Below, piece after piece: positions 33,702 to 42,788 of a DNA stretch of 64,000 bases. The notes beneath the pieces are model-generated. The model ran no database searches. It saw only the letters and a list, made by a program, of their open reading frames with translations, and had not been told where the DNA came from. Each line of letters begins with the position of its first letter. Within the stretch, counting starts at the first letter, position 1. The position numbers and the translations under genes were made by a program. This DNA is from Leptospirales bacterium (lineage in GTDB: Bacteria; Spirochaetota; Leptospiria; Leptospirales; Leptonemataceae), in assembly GCA_016788865.1 (NCBI GenBank), contig JAEUSB010000095.1:1-64000 (forward strand). Reading direction: 5' to 3'.

Positions 33702-34757
33702 ATGTCTACAATTGCCGACCTGGAAAAGGTAGTCCGCGATGCACTCGATCAAATCGAACATCCAGCCTTAAAGGAAACCTTACTTGATCTTGGAATGTTC
33801 GACCGCATCGAAGAAGACGCGGAAGCATTTACCGTTCACTTGAAATCTCCGGACAGCGATCGCAAAGCGCAGATCCAGTTGGAGGCCCAGATTCGGGGCT
33901 TCCTGACAAAGGCTTCCCCTGGCAAGCGCGTTAAGATCCGCTTCACGGTTGATGAGAGCCTGAAACCAGAAGAACAGGGAAACCGGATTCGGGGAGTTAA
34001 GAACGTTATCGCAATTGGTTCGGGTAAGGGCGGTGTGGGCAAGTCAACCGTGTCTGCAAACATCGCCGCCGCATTGAAGCTCAAAGGATTGAAAGTTGGT
34101 TTGCTCGATGCCGACATCTACGGGCCGTCAATTGGTAAGATGTTCGGAGTTCCTGGGAAGCTCGCTCTTCAGGGTGATGGAAAAAACAAGATCATACCGT
34201 TTGAAGCCAATGGTATCAAGATCATTAGTTTCGCTTTTATGCTCGCTCCGGAGCAGGCTGTGGTCTGGCGCGGACCCATGCTCGGCAAAGCCGTCGAGCA
34301 GTTCCTTTACGAGGTCATCTGGGGTGAGCTCGACGTCTTGCTGATTGATCTGCCGCCAGGTACCGGCGATGTTCAACTTTCTCTCGCGCAACTGGTTGAT
34401 TTGGATGGGGCAGTCATCGTTACAACGCCGCAAAACGTCGCTCTTCAAGATGCTTCGAGGGCGGCATCAATGTTCCAGCAGGTGAAAATCCCAATCCTGG
34501 GAGTAATAGAAAACATGTCCGAGTTCCAGTGCCCAAAGTGTGGGCATGTCACCAATATCTTTTCCAGAAATGGTGGTGCCGCGATGTCGGCTAAGCTTAG
34601 TGTTCCCGAGCTTGGATCTGTTCCCCTCCAAAAGGAGATCATGGACTCAGGCGAAGACGGACTTCCAATTACGCTCAAGGATCCGGACGGTCTCGTCGCC
34701 ACGGCGTACAAAAAAATAGCAGACAAAATACTGGTCGAAGTAGAAAAATTCAAATAA
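33702..34757 (+). CDS. mrp: Mrp/NBP35 family iron-sulfur cluster carrier ATPase
   Basis: A 351-residue Mrp/ApbC protein. The N-terminal MIP18/DUF59 domain (1-85) is followed by the P-loop ATPase with the deviant Walker A GSGKGGVGKSTVSANIA, the LLDADIYGPSIGKMFG switch region, LLIDLPPGTGDVQLSLAQ and VIENMSEF. The cluster-binding CPKC motif follows. It is expected to carry and transfer Fe-S clusters in the cytoplasm. Its stop overlaps the start of the next gene (TAATG), so it heads an operon with a DUF5683-like protein and a beta-propeller protein, an association with no obvious functional reason. Confidence 0.92.
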   Translation: MSTIADLEKVVRDALDQIEHPALKETLLDLGMFDRIEEDAEAFTVHLKSPDSDRKAQIQLEAQIRGFLTKASPGKRVKIRFTVDESLKPEEQGNRIRGVKNVIAIGSGKGGVGKSTVSANIAAALKLKGLKVGLLDADIYGPSIGKMFGVPGKLALQGDGKNKIIPFEANGIKIISFAFMLAPEQAVVWRGPMLGKAVEQFLYEVIWGELDVLLIDLPPGTGDVQLSLAQLVDLDGAVIVTTPQNVALQDASRAASMFQQVKIPILGVIENMSEFQCPKCGHVTNIFSRNGGAAMSAKLSVPELGSVPLQKEIMDSGEDGLPITLKDPDGLVATAYKKIADKILVEVEKFK

Positions 34758-35680
34758 TGCTACGTAGTCTGTGTTTGCTTGTCCTACTGCTCCTGGCTGG
34801 TTCTCTTGCCGCTGAGAACGTGTACCTGCGTGATGGACGGGTCATTTCCGGTCGGATTTCAAACCAGACCCGGACTGACATTACCATTGAAACAGCCCAG
34901 GGTACAATGAAAATCAACAAGGATCAGATTCGGAGAATCCAGTATGATACCCAGGTAGACGACAAAGCCAAAGAAGAAGCGCGCAAAGCAGAAGAGAAAC
35001 GTCGTCTCGAAGAGTACAATCGGCAACAGGCTGAGCAGCGCAGACAAAACGAAGAGCGCATGAAGCAAGAAGAGGCCAAGCGTCTCGAAGCTGAGAAAAA
35101 GAATCAGGATGAGGCCAAGCGCCTGGCAGATCAAAAGAAATTAGAGGAAGATAAGAAGAAAGCTGATGCGGATAAGAAGCGTCGCGACGATGAATCAAAG
35201 ATGAAGCCTGCCGGTCCATTCTGGTATGGAGCAATGGTTCGCAGCATGGTCCTTCCGGGTTGGGGTCAGTATTATCAGGGCAGGAACCGCGCAGCCTTTC
35301 TCAATGGTGGACTAACGTTAGGCCTGGGCATCTTCTCATTGTATGAGGAAGGTCATTACCACAGGAATCGCAATAACTACTCGAGCACCTCGACAACATT
35401 TCTTCTCGGGACTCCGTTCGTGGCTCGAAACTACTTCAACGTTTCACAGACGGACGGCCAAGCATATTTCTGGTTCTTAAAAGGGTATGGCCAGACCAGT
35501 TCTGCTCGCATCCGCATGGAAACCCATGCACAGCGCCTCCGTGTGGCTCGAACTGCGTTCCTGTTGGCATATGCCTGGAACGTAGTGGATGTCGTGCTGT
35601 TTAATCCTACCACAACAACCAAAGTGGGTTTGCAAACGGGTCCAGGCAACTATCGTTTGGCGTTTGCAATGACTTTTTGA
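34757..35680 (+). CDS. exported coiled-coil protein with C-terminal DUF5683-like domain
   Basis: A 307-residue protein with a signal peptide (1-20). A small SH3/Sm-like beta domain (about 22-70) has NVYLRDGRVISGRIS and MKINKDQIRRIQYD. A Lys/Glu/Arg-rich coiled coil (about 72-155) follows. The C-terminal hydrophobic domain (about 160-307) begins VLPGWGQYYQGRNRAAFLNGG, as in DUF5683-type proteins. The same three-part plan is repeated at 45584-46426, so both belong to one paralogous family. Role unknown; an envelope scaffold is a guess. It overlaps mrp by one base, and the beta-propeller gene starts one base after its stop. Confidence 0.75.
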   Translation: MLRSLCLLVLLLLAGSLAAENVYLRDGRVISGRISNQTRTDITIETAQGTMKINKDQIRRIQYDTQVDDKAKEEARKAEEKRRLEEYNRQQAEQRRQNEERMKQEEAKRLEAEKKNQDEAKRLADQKKLEEDKKKADADKKRRDDESKMKPAGPFWYGAMVRSMVLPGWGQYYQGRNRAAFLNGGLTLGLGIFSLYEEGHYHRNRNNYSSTSTTFLLGTPFVARNYFNVSQTDGQAYFWFLKGYGQTSSARIRMETHAQRLRVARTAFLLAYAWNVVDVVLFNPTTTTKVGLQTGPGNYRLAFAMTF

Positions 35681-35681
35681 G

Positions 35682-36833
35682 ATGAGAAGGAGACCTTTGA
35701 CTCTTTCAGGGTTAAGGACGGCTCCCTTTCTACTGCTGTTTGGCTTCGCGCAATGCTATGTCCCCGCTTCCTGTAAAGACCTGACATGTAATCCGGCGCT
35801 CATGTCGGTACTGTTTTCGCGAGTTCTCGTTTCGAGATTCTTGTATGTTCCCAGTCAGGGAACCAACTATGTCACGGCTTTTTCCATTGACCGGAGTTCC
35901 GGCAGATTGTCGCAGATTCAAACTATAGGCTCATTCCCCGGAACTCCAAACGGTTCTTGTCTTGATCCAGACAGAAACTATTACTTTGTTGGGGAACAGA
36001 CCGGCACGGGGCCAATCCATCCTTTTGCCATAGACCAGCGAACAGGTATGTTATCGATCAGGACGCCCTTGACGCAGTCTTTTGGAAGTAATCCACAATC
36101 TTGCGTGGTGGTCGGCAGCACCGTGTACGTTGCTGTGTCAATTGCCACCAACAACGTCTTCTTACACTCGATCACATCCTCGGGTACCCTTCAAGCAATG
36201 GGCCTTGTCAGCACGGGCGCACTGGGCCTGAGCGAATCTTCAGCAGAACCTGCCGGTGAATTCGTGTATTTCTCCGATAGTGGAAATAGCGTTTTTGTTT
36301 TTAGGGTCGGCGCAAACGGAGCTTTGACGGCCGGTACAGGATCACCACTTGTGCTCGCAGGGGCCCCGAGTTCTCTTTCATTCTCCGGGAATCGCGTGTA
36401 TGTAGCCAATGGATCTGGAAACGTGGCCGGGTATACGCGCGCATCAAACGGACAATTGACACTGATAGCCGGGTCTTCGCAGGCTACAGGGGCCGCGCCC
36501 ACGAATACTGCAATTGATCCAGGTGGGCGATTTCTATATGTCGTCAACAATGGGGGGGCCAGCCTCTCGGGCTATGTTATTAGCAGCAGCGGCACGCTCA
36601 CACCCGTGAGCGGCTCACCTTTTGCGACGAGTGCCAACCCCAATGGCATTGCGATGGATGCCGGTGGTCAGTATGTGTATGTATCGCATGCTAGCGGAAC
36701 GGTCGGTGTTTTTGCTATCAATCAGAGCACCGGTCAACTGACGAATACTCAATCGATCTCAGGCGGATCAACGCCGACTGACGTGGCTATTGTGAATGTC
36801 ATGGTGAACTCTTATTTGGGTGGGCTTGACTGA
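35682..36833 (+). CDS. lactonase-like beta-propeller lipoprotein
   Basis: A 383-residue protein made mostly of repeated propeller blades of the YVTN/lactonase (Lactonase_7) type: RFLYVPSQGTNYVTAFSIDRSSGRLSQ, then similar units ending in PTDVAI. The repeating pattern is G-x-x-Y-V-x-N/S-x-x-G-x-V-x-x-F/Y. The N-terminus has a hydrophobic segment ending FGFAQC (about 18-25), a possible lipobox, so a lipoprotein is likely. Lactonase activity is not implied; many relatives are surface-binding or scaffold proteins. It begins one base after the DUF5683-like gene and closes the mrp operon. Confidence 0.8.
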   Translation: MRRRPLTLSGLRTAPFLLLFGFAQCYVPASCKDLTCNPALMSVLFSRVLVSRFLYVPSQGTNYVTAFSIDRSSGRLSQIQTIGSFPGTPNGSCLDPDRNYYFVGEQTGTGPIHPFAIDQRTGMLSIRTPLTQSFGSNPQSCVVVGSTVYVAVSIATNNVFLHSITSSGTLQAMGLVSTGALGLSESSAEPAGEFVYFSDSGNSVFVFRVGANGALTAGTGSPLVLAGAPSSLSFSGNRVYVANGSGNVAGYTRASNGQLTLIAGSSQATGAAPTNTAIDPGGRFLYVVNNGGASLSGYVISSSGTLTPVSGSPFATSANPNGIAMDAGGQYVYVSHASGTVGVFAINQSTGQLTNTQSISGGSTPTDVAIVNVMVNSYLGGLD

Positions 36834-36947
36834 TTCGGCACCCGTTTTCAGGGTGAGGGCAAACAACGACGGCCTTTACAATGGCCGGGCGGTGATATCC
36901 GAACGTTGACAGGTCTTCAGCAAAACTTACGCGATCAGGAAAGAGAA

Positions 36948-37316
36948 ATGAAATGGAAAATCTTTCTGGGTGCAGTATCTGGCTTGCCGATTCACGTTCT
37001 ATTTTTCCCGATTATCAGGGAGAACATTTTCCTTTGCGCGCTAATAGTTTCCGCAGTCGCGGGTGGAATCCTCTCCCTTTTTGAAAGGCGTCATTGGTTC
37101 TCAAGTCTCTGGGACAGGCTTCTCTTGTGGTTCGGTTTTACGATGTCTGTTCTCCAATTTAATGCGATTGCATTCGTGGATCGAAGGCTTCTGGGCCCGC
37201 CGAATGAAAATGCCATGTACTGGGTGAATGAACTCCTGACGATCGCAGTGTGCGCCATCGTTTCCTGGGGGATCTACGTGAGCATCCTCAGGCGCAGCAA
37301 GAAAGGGATTTCGTAG
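36948..37316 (+). CDS. small membrane protein of unknown function
   Basis: A 122-residue protein with four probable membrane helices starting MKWKIFLGAVSGLPIHVLFFP and a basic C-terminus (RRSKKGIS). ATG 36948 follows GGAAAGAG; the frame can be extended to a TTG at 36906 but without support. No family is recognised. It is separated by about 115 bp from the beta-propeller gene and converges on the chemotaxis receptor gene. Confidence 0.55.
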   Translation: MKWKIFLGAVSGLPIHVLFFPIIRENIFLCALIVSAVAGGILSLFERRHWFSSLWDRLLLWFGFTMSVLQFNAIAFVDRRLLGPPNENAMYWVNELLTIAVCAIVSWGIYVSILRRSKKGIS

Positions 37317-37378
37317 CCCAGGCAGGGGCCGAGCATACCCATTGTCTCGCATTCAGGCTCGGGACTGAACAGGTTTAC

Positions 37379-39214
37379 CTAAGTTTTCCTTAGTCCCGTA
37401 ATGTACGCGCCGTATTTCTTATCTTCCACCAGGATGTGATTGCTCAACCACATCCAGACCTCTCCACACATCTCAAAGGCCAGGAAGCGCAAATCGTCTG
37501 CTTGATTGGCACGCGCAGCAAAGGTGCCTACAGTTTCCACGAACTGAGCATGGAGCCTGGCGTGTTCTTCAAGCCCCGGAAATCCTTTGGCAAGCATGAA
37601 CCGCTCTTCACTCGCCAGGTGGAACTTACAATAATCCGTAAGAGCTTCCATGATTCCCTGCATTTCTTCCCTGGTGGCGTCATGGTTCGCAGTGATCAAA
37701 GTGAGCTTGTTTAGAATATCAAAAATGGCCGCATGCTCCTTATCCATGGTTGCGTCATTTACGCTATACGATTCAGACCACTGAAAGACTTTCCCGGCGG
37801 TTGGCATTTTGTACCGCGAAATTACCCGCTCCATCAATGCTGCCAGGTCCCTCACTTGCCCCACAATTCGATTCAATCGATCCGCATCTTCCACCAGGAT
37901 GCGTGATGAATTCGCGGAGGTTTCAACACTGGCGGAAATTTCAGATGTAGTTAATCGTTGCTCTCGCATGGCCTGGTCGATCTCAGCAGAAGAGGAAACG
38001 ATTTCTGCCGCTTCCTTTGTGATCTGGCTAGTGTTTTGATCCTGAGACTCGAGAGCGATTCCAACTTGCGAGAATGCGTCAGCCATCTGTCTGGTTCCTG
38101 TTTCCAGACCGGAAAGTACACCCAGCACGCTCCGCACACTCTCGCTGCTCGATCGCATTTCGTCGGATGTCTGCCCAATGAGTCTGGCAATTTCCTCGGC
38201 GCTGGTTGCCGCGTGTTCTGCTAGCTTCGATATTTCAGACGCAACCACTGCGAATCCACGGCCGGCTTCACCCGCCCGCGCAGCCTCAATCGAGGCGTTG
38301 AGTGCAAGTAAGCTTGTTCGCTCTGCTATCCCATTGATGACGGCAACCACTTCGTGAATTCGTTCTGAGGTCTCTTGCACATGATCCATTGCCTTAAGGC
38401 CAAGATCCATGGAGCGCCGGCCATCCACCACACGTGTAAGTGCTTCTGTGGAAATGCTGCGCACCCGTTCCATGCTGCGCGAAATCTCGTGAATATCATG
38501 GCCCAGATTGCGAACGTTTTCTTCAATCCTGCGACTGATAAGGACCAGGCGTTCCGCGCGCCCTCCAACATTCTCAGCAGCAGCGCTCAATTCCTCGAGT
38601 GCTGCAGATCCTTCCTCCGTGCCGGCGGCCAGATTTTCTGCTGCTCCAGCAAGGCGACCGGAAGAGCCCTCAAGCTCTGTTGCTTGATGACGTACCAGCG
38701 AAGATTGTTCGTGCACTTGCAAAACAAGAAAGGAAACACTTTCCATGAATGCATTCACCCAGGAAGCAATCTGGCTCATTTCTTCGCTATTGCCCTTTGG
38801 AATTCGAACTCCCAGATCGTTTCCAACCAGAGCCCGATTTAATGTTTTGCGCAATTCGTAGATTGGTAAAAGGAAACCACGATGCATTCCAATGCCGGCC
38901 CCAACAATGAGGAGAGCCACCAGAATGAGCTGGGCAATATTGCTAATCCAGGCGATCTCAACACTTCTTTCGATTTTTGAAGATGAATGGGTGACGCGTT
39001 CCAGGCTGCGCTCCCGCAGCGCAGATATTCGTTTGGTGAGGGCTTCTGCTTCACCATCAAACGTGGTCATGTATCTGTTGCCGGCGGCCTGACCTTGTTT
39101 CAAATAGGTATCACTCATTCGCCGCCCGGTCCTATAGAAGGATTCAAAATCCGACAGGATTGAATCGTACTCTGCGACTTCAACATTGCCCTCGATCTTT
39201 CTGTATTCCGCCAT
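37379..39214 (-). CDS. methyl-accepting chemotaxis protein with C-terminal hemerythrin domain (5' end frameshifted)
   Basis: The continuous frame encodes 611 residues. It contains a periplasmic helical part (about 1-85), a membrane helix (about 88-110), HAMP (about 110-165), and the chemoreceptor signalling helices with the conserved tip [29 protein letters not shown] bacteriohemerythrin domain (about 475-607) has iron ligands visible as [22 protein letters not shown] and HILVED. Such receptors report oxygen to the flagellar motor. The first membrane helix expected in front is missing from this frame. It is encoded just upstream (39291-39377) one reading frame away, so the gene has a single-base frameshift near 39293-39310, real or a sequencing error. 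Confidence 0.85.
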   Translation of the reverse strand: MAEYRKIEGNVEVAEYDSILSDFESFYRTGRRMSDTYLKQGQAAGNRYMTTFDGEAEALTKRISALRERSLERVTHSSSKIERSVEIAWISNIAQLILVALLIVGAGIGMHRGFLLPIYELRKTLNRALVGNDLGVRIPKGNSEEMSQIASWVNAFMESVSFLVLQVHEQSSLVRHQATELEGSSGRLAGAAENLAAGTEEGSAALEELSAAAENVGGRAERLVLISRRIEENVRNLGHDIHEISRSMERVRSISTEALTRVVDGRRSMDLGLKAMDHVQETSERIHEVVAVINGIAERTSLLALNASIEAARAGEAGRGFAVVASEISKLAEHAATSAEEIARLIGQTSDEMRSSSESVRSVLGVLSGLETGTRQMADAFSQVGIALESQDQNTSQITKEAAEIVSSSAEIDQAMREQRLTTSEISASVETSANSSRILVEDADRLNRIVGQVRDLAALMERVISRYKMPTAGKVFQWSESYSVNDATMDKEHAAIFDILNKLTLITANHDATREEMQGIMEALTDYCKFHLASEERFMLAKGFPGLEEHARLHAQFVETVGTFAARANQADDLRFLAFEMCGEVWMWLSNHILVEDKKYGAYITGLRKT

Positions 39215-39290
39215 GGCCGTTTTGAAATTGTTATACGCCTGCTCTGCGTCCTTGTAGCCATCCGAATCGCCCGTTGCGGAGACGTCTGTT

Positions 39291-39377
39291 AGGAAGTGAA
39301 CAGGGTTAGCACTGCCAGTGCGAGTAGACCTGTATTAAACCGAGAGCGGAGGCTTTTCATCCGCCCCAGATTCATGG
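39291..39377 (-). pseudogene. out-of-frame N-terminal membrane segment of the chemotaxis-hemerythrin receptor
   Basis: From ATG 39377 or 39362 the minus strand reads [21 protein letters not shown] and then stops at TAA (39291-39293). In the frame of the receptor the sequence continues [19 protein letters not shown] without a stop into the annotated frame. Joined, they give the usual basic-hydrophobic receptor N-terminus followed by the periplasmic part. The two frames differ by one base. Start 39377 and start 39362 are in the same frame. Confidence 0.6.
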
Positions 39378-39459
39378 AAGTTGTCAGTGAAGCAAGGATT
39401 TCGTCGGGTTCGAGTTTATTGTTACTGCGTGGTTTCCTGGTGCGTCAGAATTTTTAGGC

Positions 39460-39489
39460 AAAAAAAAAGCCGCTCGAAAGCGGCTTTTT
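39460..39489. terminator. bidirectional intrinsic terminator after flgM
   Basis: GCCGCT (39469-39474), loop CGAA, AGCGGC (39479-39484) with TTTTT on the plus strand and an A-run (39460-39468) giving a long T-run on the minus strand. It follows the minus-strand flgM-like gene and lies upstream of the receptor gene. Confidence 0.85.
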
Positions 39490-39507
39490 CGCCTGGCAGA
39501 GTTGTTG

Positions 39508-39807
39508 TTACTGAACGCTGCTCTGGAACGCGCTGGCTACCCGATCAGCAACCTTGTTCAACATTTCATCTGAAAGGTTGTCGTAGTCTCCGCGAGCAAG
39601 TTTCTCGCGAACTTCCTTGATCTTTTCCGCTCTGGATTCATCCGGCGAGTTAGCCAGTTTTTGAATTTTAGCGGCTTCCGCTGCCTTCAGGGCTTCTTCA
39701 GAAATGCTGAGGTTGTCGGACGCGCGAACAGGGCTTTCTGCCTTCGCAACCGGTTCCGACTTGCGGGGGGCCTGGTTGGGTGTAATGCCGCCAATTTTTT
39801 CAATCAT
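39508..39807 (-). CDS. FlgM-like anti-sigma-28 factor
   Basis: A 99-residue, largely unstructured then helical protein. The N-terminus MIEKIGGITPNQAP and a polar linker precede the C-terminal FlgM-type segment: LSISEEALKAAEA, then SPDESRAEKIKEVREKLARGDYD, then LSDEMLNKVADRVASAF. This part binds the flagellar sigma factor FliA. It should hold back late flagellar transcription. AGAGAGGACC precedes the ATG, and an ACCGATAA box (39829-39836 on the minus strand) lies about 22 bp upstream, like a sigma-28 -10 element. A strong terminator follows. I am fairly but not fully sure of the family because FlgM proteins are short and diverged. Confidence 0.68.
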   Translation of the reverse strand: MIEKIGGITPNQAPRKSEPVAKAESPVRASDNLSISEEALKAAEAAKIQKLANSPDESRAEKIKEVREKLARGDYDNLSDEMLNKVADRVASAFQSSVQ

Positions 39808-39828
39808 AATGGTCCTCTCTCTCAGACT

Positions 39829-39850
39829 TTATCGGTCCGGTCTACCTTTA
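39829..39850 (-). promoter_or_regulatory. candidate sigma-28-type promoter of the flgM-like gene
   Basis: The minus strand has ACCGATAA, matching seven of eight bases of the sigma-28 -10 box GCCGATAA, placed 22 bp before the ATG. A TAAA lies upstream (39847-39850), but the spacing between them is about five bases shorter than the usual 15, so only the -10 part is convincing. Confidence 0.35.
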
Positions 39851-40018
39851 ACATAAGGAAAAAAGCCCTGGTCCAGGTCTCCTACTCGATCATCCTGCGC
39901 ATGAACGACATGCTGGATGACTTGATCGTCATTTCTGGTCAGAATCCCGGCCAAAACCCCTGGTTTTCTTGGGATATTTCTGGTTGAGACTGCGCCCACC
40001 TCGCTCATCAAGGAGAAA

Positions 40019-41005
40019 ATGGAAAAAGCCCTCGTTACTGGAGCCACTGGTCTCATAGGATTCAATATTGTCCGCCAACTTTTGGACGCCGGAGTGCCGG
40101 TTGCCGCCCTGGTCCGTTCACCGGAGCGAGCCCGCACCATGCTTCCGGCCGCTTGTGAACTCATCAAAGGGGATGTGACCGATGCTGCCAGCCTTGCGGC
40201 TGCCGTTCGGGGATGCCAGATCGTCTATCACGCGGCCGGATTTCCCGAACAATGGATGAAAGACCCCGGCATTTTCACAGAAGTTAACGTTGGTGGGACT
40301 CGCAATATGCTTGAGGCCAGTCGCCAAGCGGGTGTTAGGCGATTCGTGTACACAAGCACAATCGACGTTTTTCGGGCTGGCCCTGGCGAACGCTATGACG
40401 AAACAGAGCTCGATCCAAAGCCCAAAGGAACCTACTACGAACGTTCTAAGCAAGAGGCAGATCAACTCGCAGTCGATTTCTTACAGAAGGGTATGGACAT
40501 AGTCTTTCTTCATCCGTCGGGTCTCTATGGCCCTGGTCCCTCCACTTCACCCGGATTGAATCTGCTGATCATCGACCTCAAGAAAGGGAAGATTCCCATG
40601 CTCTTGCCTGGCGGATTTCCCGTTGTATTTTCTGAAGATGTTGCGCGCGGCCATTTGCTCGCAGCAAACAAGGCTAAAGCCGGGGACCGATTCATCCTGA
40701 GTGAAAACTATTTTGATCTGGCGGACGTTGCGCGGATCGTGTGTGATCAGCTTGGAATCAAGAAGGTGCCGCGCGTGATGCCTCTTTGGATGGGGAAAAC
40801 AATTTCAATTGCAGGTGAGGCGCTTTCCTCAATAACAGGGAGACCACCTTTGATCCCCAGAGGGCAGTTACACTTCATGCAATGGCGCGCCATCCCGGTG
40901 AGCACCCACGCTCAACAGGCGCTGGGATGGAAGCCGCTTGAATTCAAAGAAGGCATTCGGCAAACCATCGCCTATCTGCAGTCAACCGGCGCGCTTCCTC
41001 GATGA
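40019..41005 (+). CDS. NAD(P)-dependent epimerase/dehydratase (extended SDR)
   Basis: A 328-residue extended short-chain dehydrogenase/reductase. The cofactor motif is TGATGLIGFNIVRQL, with GDVTDAAS and YHAAG following. The catalytic triad is visible as YTSTIDVF and YYERSK (Tyr and Lys). It is most like the HpnA/dihydroflavonol-4-reductase-like group, acting on a sugar nucleotide, sterol or other lipid alcohol; the substrate is not evident. The start ATG 40019 follows AAGGAGA. Its stop overlaps the uup start (ATGA), so the two are translated together. Confidence 0.87.
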   Translation: MEKALVTGATGLIGFNIVRQLLDAGVPVAALVRSPERARTMLPAACELIKGDVTDAASLAAAVRGCQIVYHAAGFPEQWMKDPGIFTEVNVGGTRNMLEASRQAGVRRFVYTSTIDVFRAGPGERYDETELDPKPKGTYYERSKQEADQLAVDFLQKGMDIVFLHPSGLYGPGPSTSPGLNLLIIDLKKGKIPMLLPGGFPVVFSEDVARGHLLAANKAKAGDRFILSENYFDLADVARIVCDQLGIKKVPRVMPLWMGKTISIAGEALSSITGRPPLIPRGQLHFMQWRAIPVSTHAQQALGWKPLEFKEGIRQTIAYLQSTGALPR

Positions 41006-42774
41006 ATATTGTCTCTGCGGATAAAATTTCAAAGCACATAGGTGATCGCTCGCTCTTCAACGAGATCTCTTTTGGCGTCGATTCGAATGACAAGCTCGGC
41101 TTGATCGGAACCAATGGATCGGGCAAGACCACTTTACTCAGAATCATTGCCGGGCTCGACGAAACCGACCAGGGGAAAATCACAAAAACCAATCAACTAC
41201 GGATCGCCTATCTTCCTCAGATCCCTGTTTTCGAACCAAACCTTTCGATTCGCAGCGCCATGTTGGAGCCAGTTTCGCCGGTGAACTCAATTACCGGGGA
41301 CGATCTTGAACGGCAGATGACAAATATTTTGGCGGAAATCGATGTAACGAACCTTGATCAGACAATTGGGAATCTGTCTGGTGGGATGCTGAAAAAGATT
41401 GCCCTGGCCCAAACTCTGGCCCTTGAGCCGGACCTGCTAATACTCGATGAGCCAACGAACCATCTGGATGCATGGACCAACCTCTGGCTGGAGGAACGCC
41501 TTGCAGCATGGAAGAAGGCGATCTTCCTGATCACGCATGATCGATACTTTCTGGAAAATGTGACGGGAAGGATTCTCGAGCTGGACCAGGGGCAACTGTT
41601 TCAGTACGACGGAAATTACTCTTACTACCTGGAAAAGAAGGCAGAGCGCGAGATGGCCGCAGCTCGCGTCGAAGCAAAGGCTTCGCGATTGCTCAAATCG
41701 GAATTGGAATGGTTGCGCAGGCAGCCGAAGGCCCGGGGAACAAAACAGAAAGCTCGTGTAGATAGAATTGAAGATCTGCAAACATTGAGCAAGGGTGCGA
41801 GCAATCGGAGCTTCGAGTTTGATTCTTCCGCAGTGGAAAGCAAGAATCGGATTCTTGAAGTCAAGAATCTTTCAGCTGCATTCGAAGATCGGGTGCTATT
41901 CTCGGGATTCGAGCATATCTTCAAATCCCGCGAGCGATTGGGTGTGCTTGGCCCAAATGGTTGCGGAAAATCAACCTTCTTCAACCTGCTCATGGGTGTC
42001 CTCACGCCTGCCACGGGTGAAATCAAGAAGGGCTTGCACACACGATTTGGATATTTTGATCAGACGTCTCGCGACCTGGACGGAACAAAAAAGGTCATCG
42101 ATTACGTTAAGCGGAATGCCGGTGAAATTCTAGCCCGCGGCGACGGTGTGGTCATGGAGGCCGCCCGCTTGCTTGAGTATTTTGGTTTTTCAGGCCGGAT
42201 GCAGCAAGGTCTAATTTCACAGCTTTCTGGTGGTGAACGGCGGCGCCTTCATCTTGTCCTGGTGCTGATGGCTTCACCCAACTTTCTAATTCTTGATGAG
42301 CCAACCAATGATCTGGACATTGCGACCCTGGTGCTCCTCGAAGACTTCCTGGCCGATTTCCAGGGTTGCGTACTTGTGGCATCGCATGATAGGTATTTTC
42401 TGGATCGCGTCGTGAGTTCGCTGTTGGTGTATGAAGACGGCGAAATCAGACGTAGCAATCAATCGGCAAGTGAGTACATTGCAATCAATCGCGATCGCGG
42501 GCATGAAATCGTACCAGCAAAAGCCGCGCGAACCCAGGCAAAAGCACAGGAAAAGAGACGACTGGCCGCTGAAGAGATTAAAGAGTATCGGGCCCTGGAA
42601 CGCGAGATCGAGACAATGGAGAAAAAGAAGTCAGAACTGGAAACACAACTCAGTAACCCTGCCGCTGACTATGCTAAGTTAACAGCCCTGGGTGTTGAGT
42701 ATGAGGCTTTGAACAAGGTCCTGGTTGAAAAATGGGCACGATGGGAAGAGCTGGGGGAAAGAAAGGACGGTTGA
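41002..42774 (+). CDS. uup: ABC-F family ATPase (Uup type)
   Basis: A 590-residue soluble protein with two ABC domains and no membrane part. Domain 1 has Walker A GTNGSGKTTLL, signature LSGGMLKKIALA and Walker B ILDEPTNHLD. The linker (about 215-260) is basic. Domain 2 has GPNGCGKSTFF, LSGGERRRLHL and ILDEPTNDLD. The C-terminal coiled coil (about 515-590) is that of Uup, which binds DNA or ribosomes and affects transposon excision; ABC-F proteins act on the ribosome E site. A role in antibiotic resistance is not implied. It overlaps the SDR gene and converges on the AI-2E-type gene. Confidence 0.88.
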   Translation: MNIVSADKISKHIGDRSLFNEISFGVDSNDKLGLIGTNGSGKTTLLRIIAGLDETDQGKITKTNQLRIAYLPQIPVFEPNLSIRSAMLEPVSPVNSITGDDLERQMTNILAEIDVTNLDQTIGNLSGGMLKKIALAQTLALEPDLLILDEPTNHLDAWTNLWLEERLAAWKKAIFLITHDRYFLENVTGRILELDQGQLFQYDGNYSYYLEKKAEREMAAARVEAKASRLLKSELEWLRRQPKARGTKQKARVDRIEDLQTLSKGASNRSFEFDSSAVESKNRILEVKNLSAAFEDRVLFSGFEHIFKSRERLGVLGPNGCGKSTFFNLLMGVLTPATGEIKKGLHTRFGYFDQTSRDLDGTKKVIDYVKRNAGEILARGDGVVMEAARLLEYFGFSGRMQQGLISQLSGGERRRLHLVLVLMASPNFLILDEPTNDLDIATLVLLEDFLADFQGCVLVASHDRYFLDRVVSSLLVYEDGEIRRSNQSASEYIAINRDRGHEIVPAKAARTQAKAQEKRRLAAEEIKEYRALEREIETMEKKKSELETQLSNPAADYAKLTALGVEYEALNKVLVEKWARWEELGERKDG

Positions 42775-42788
42775 TGAGGCTCAGGATT

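Noticed and set aside
39829-40167. Minus-strand frame upstream of flgM, and the plus-strand frame in the same region
   Set aside because: Both lack ribosome binding sites and known motifs; they overlap the SDR gene start and the flgM promoter region.
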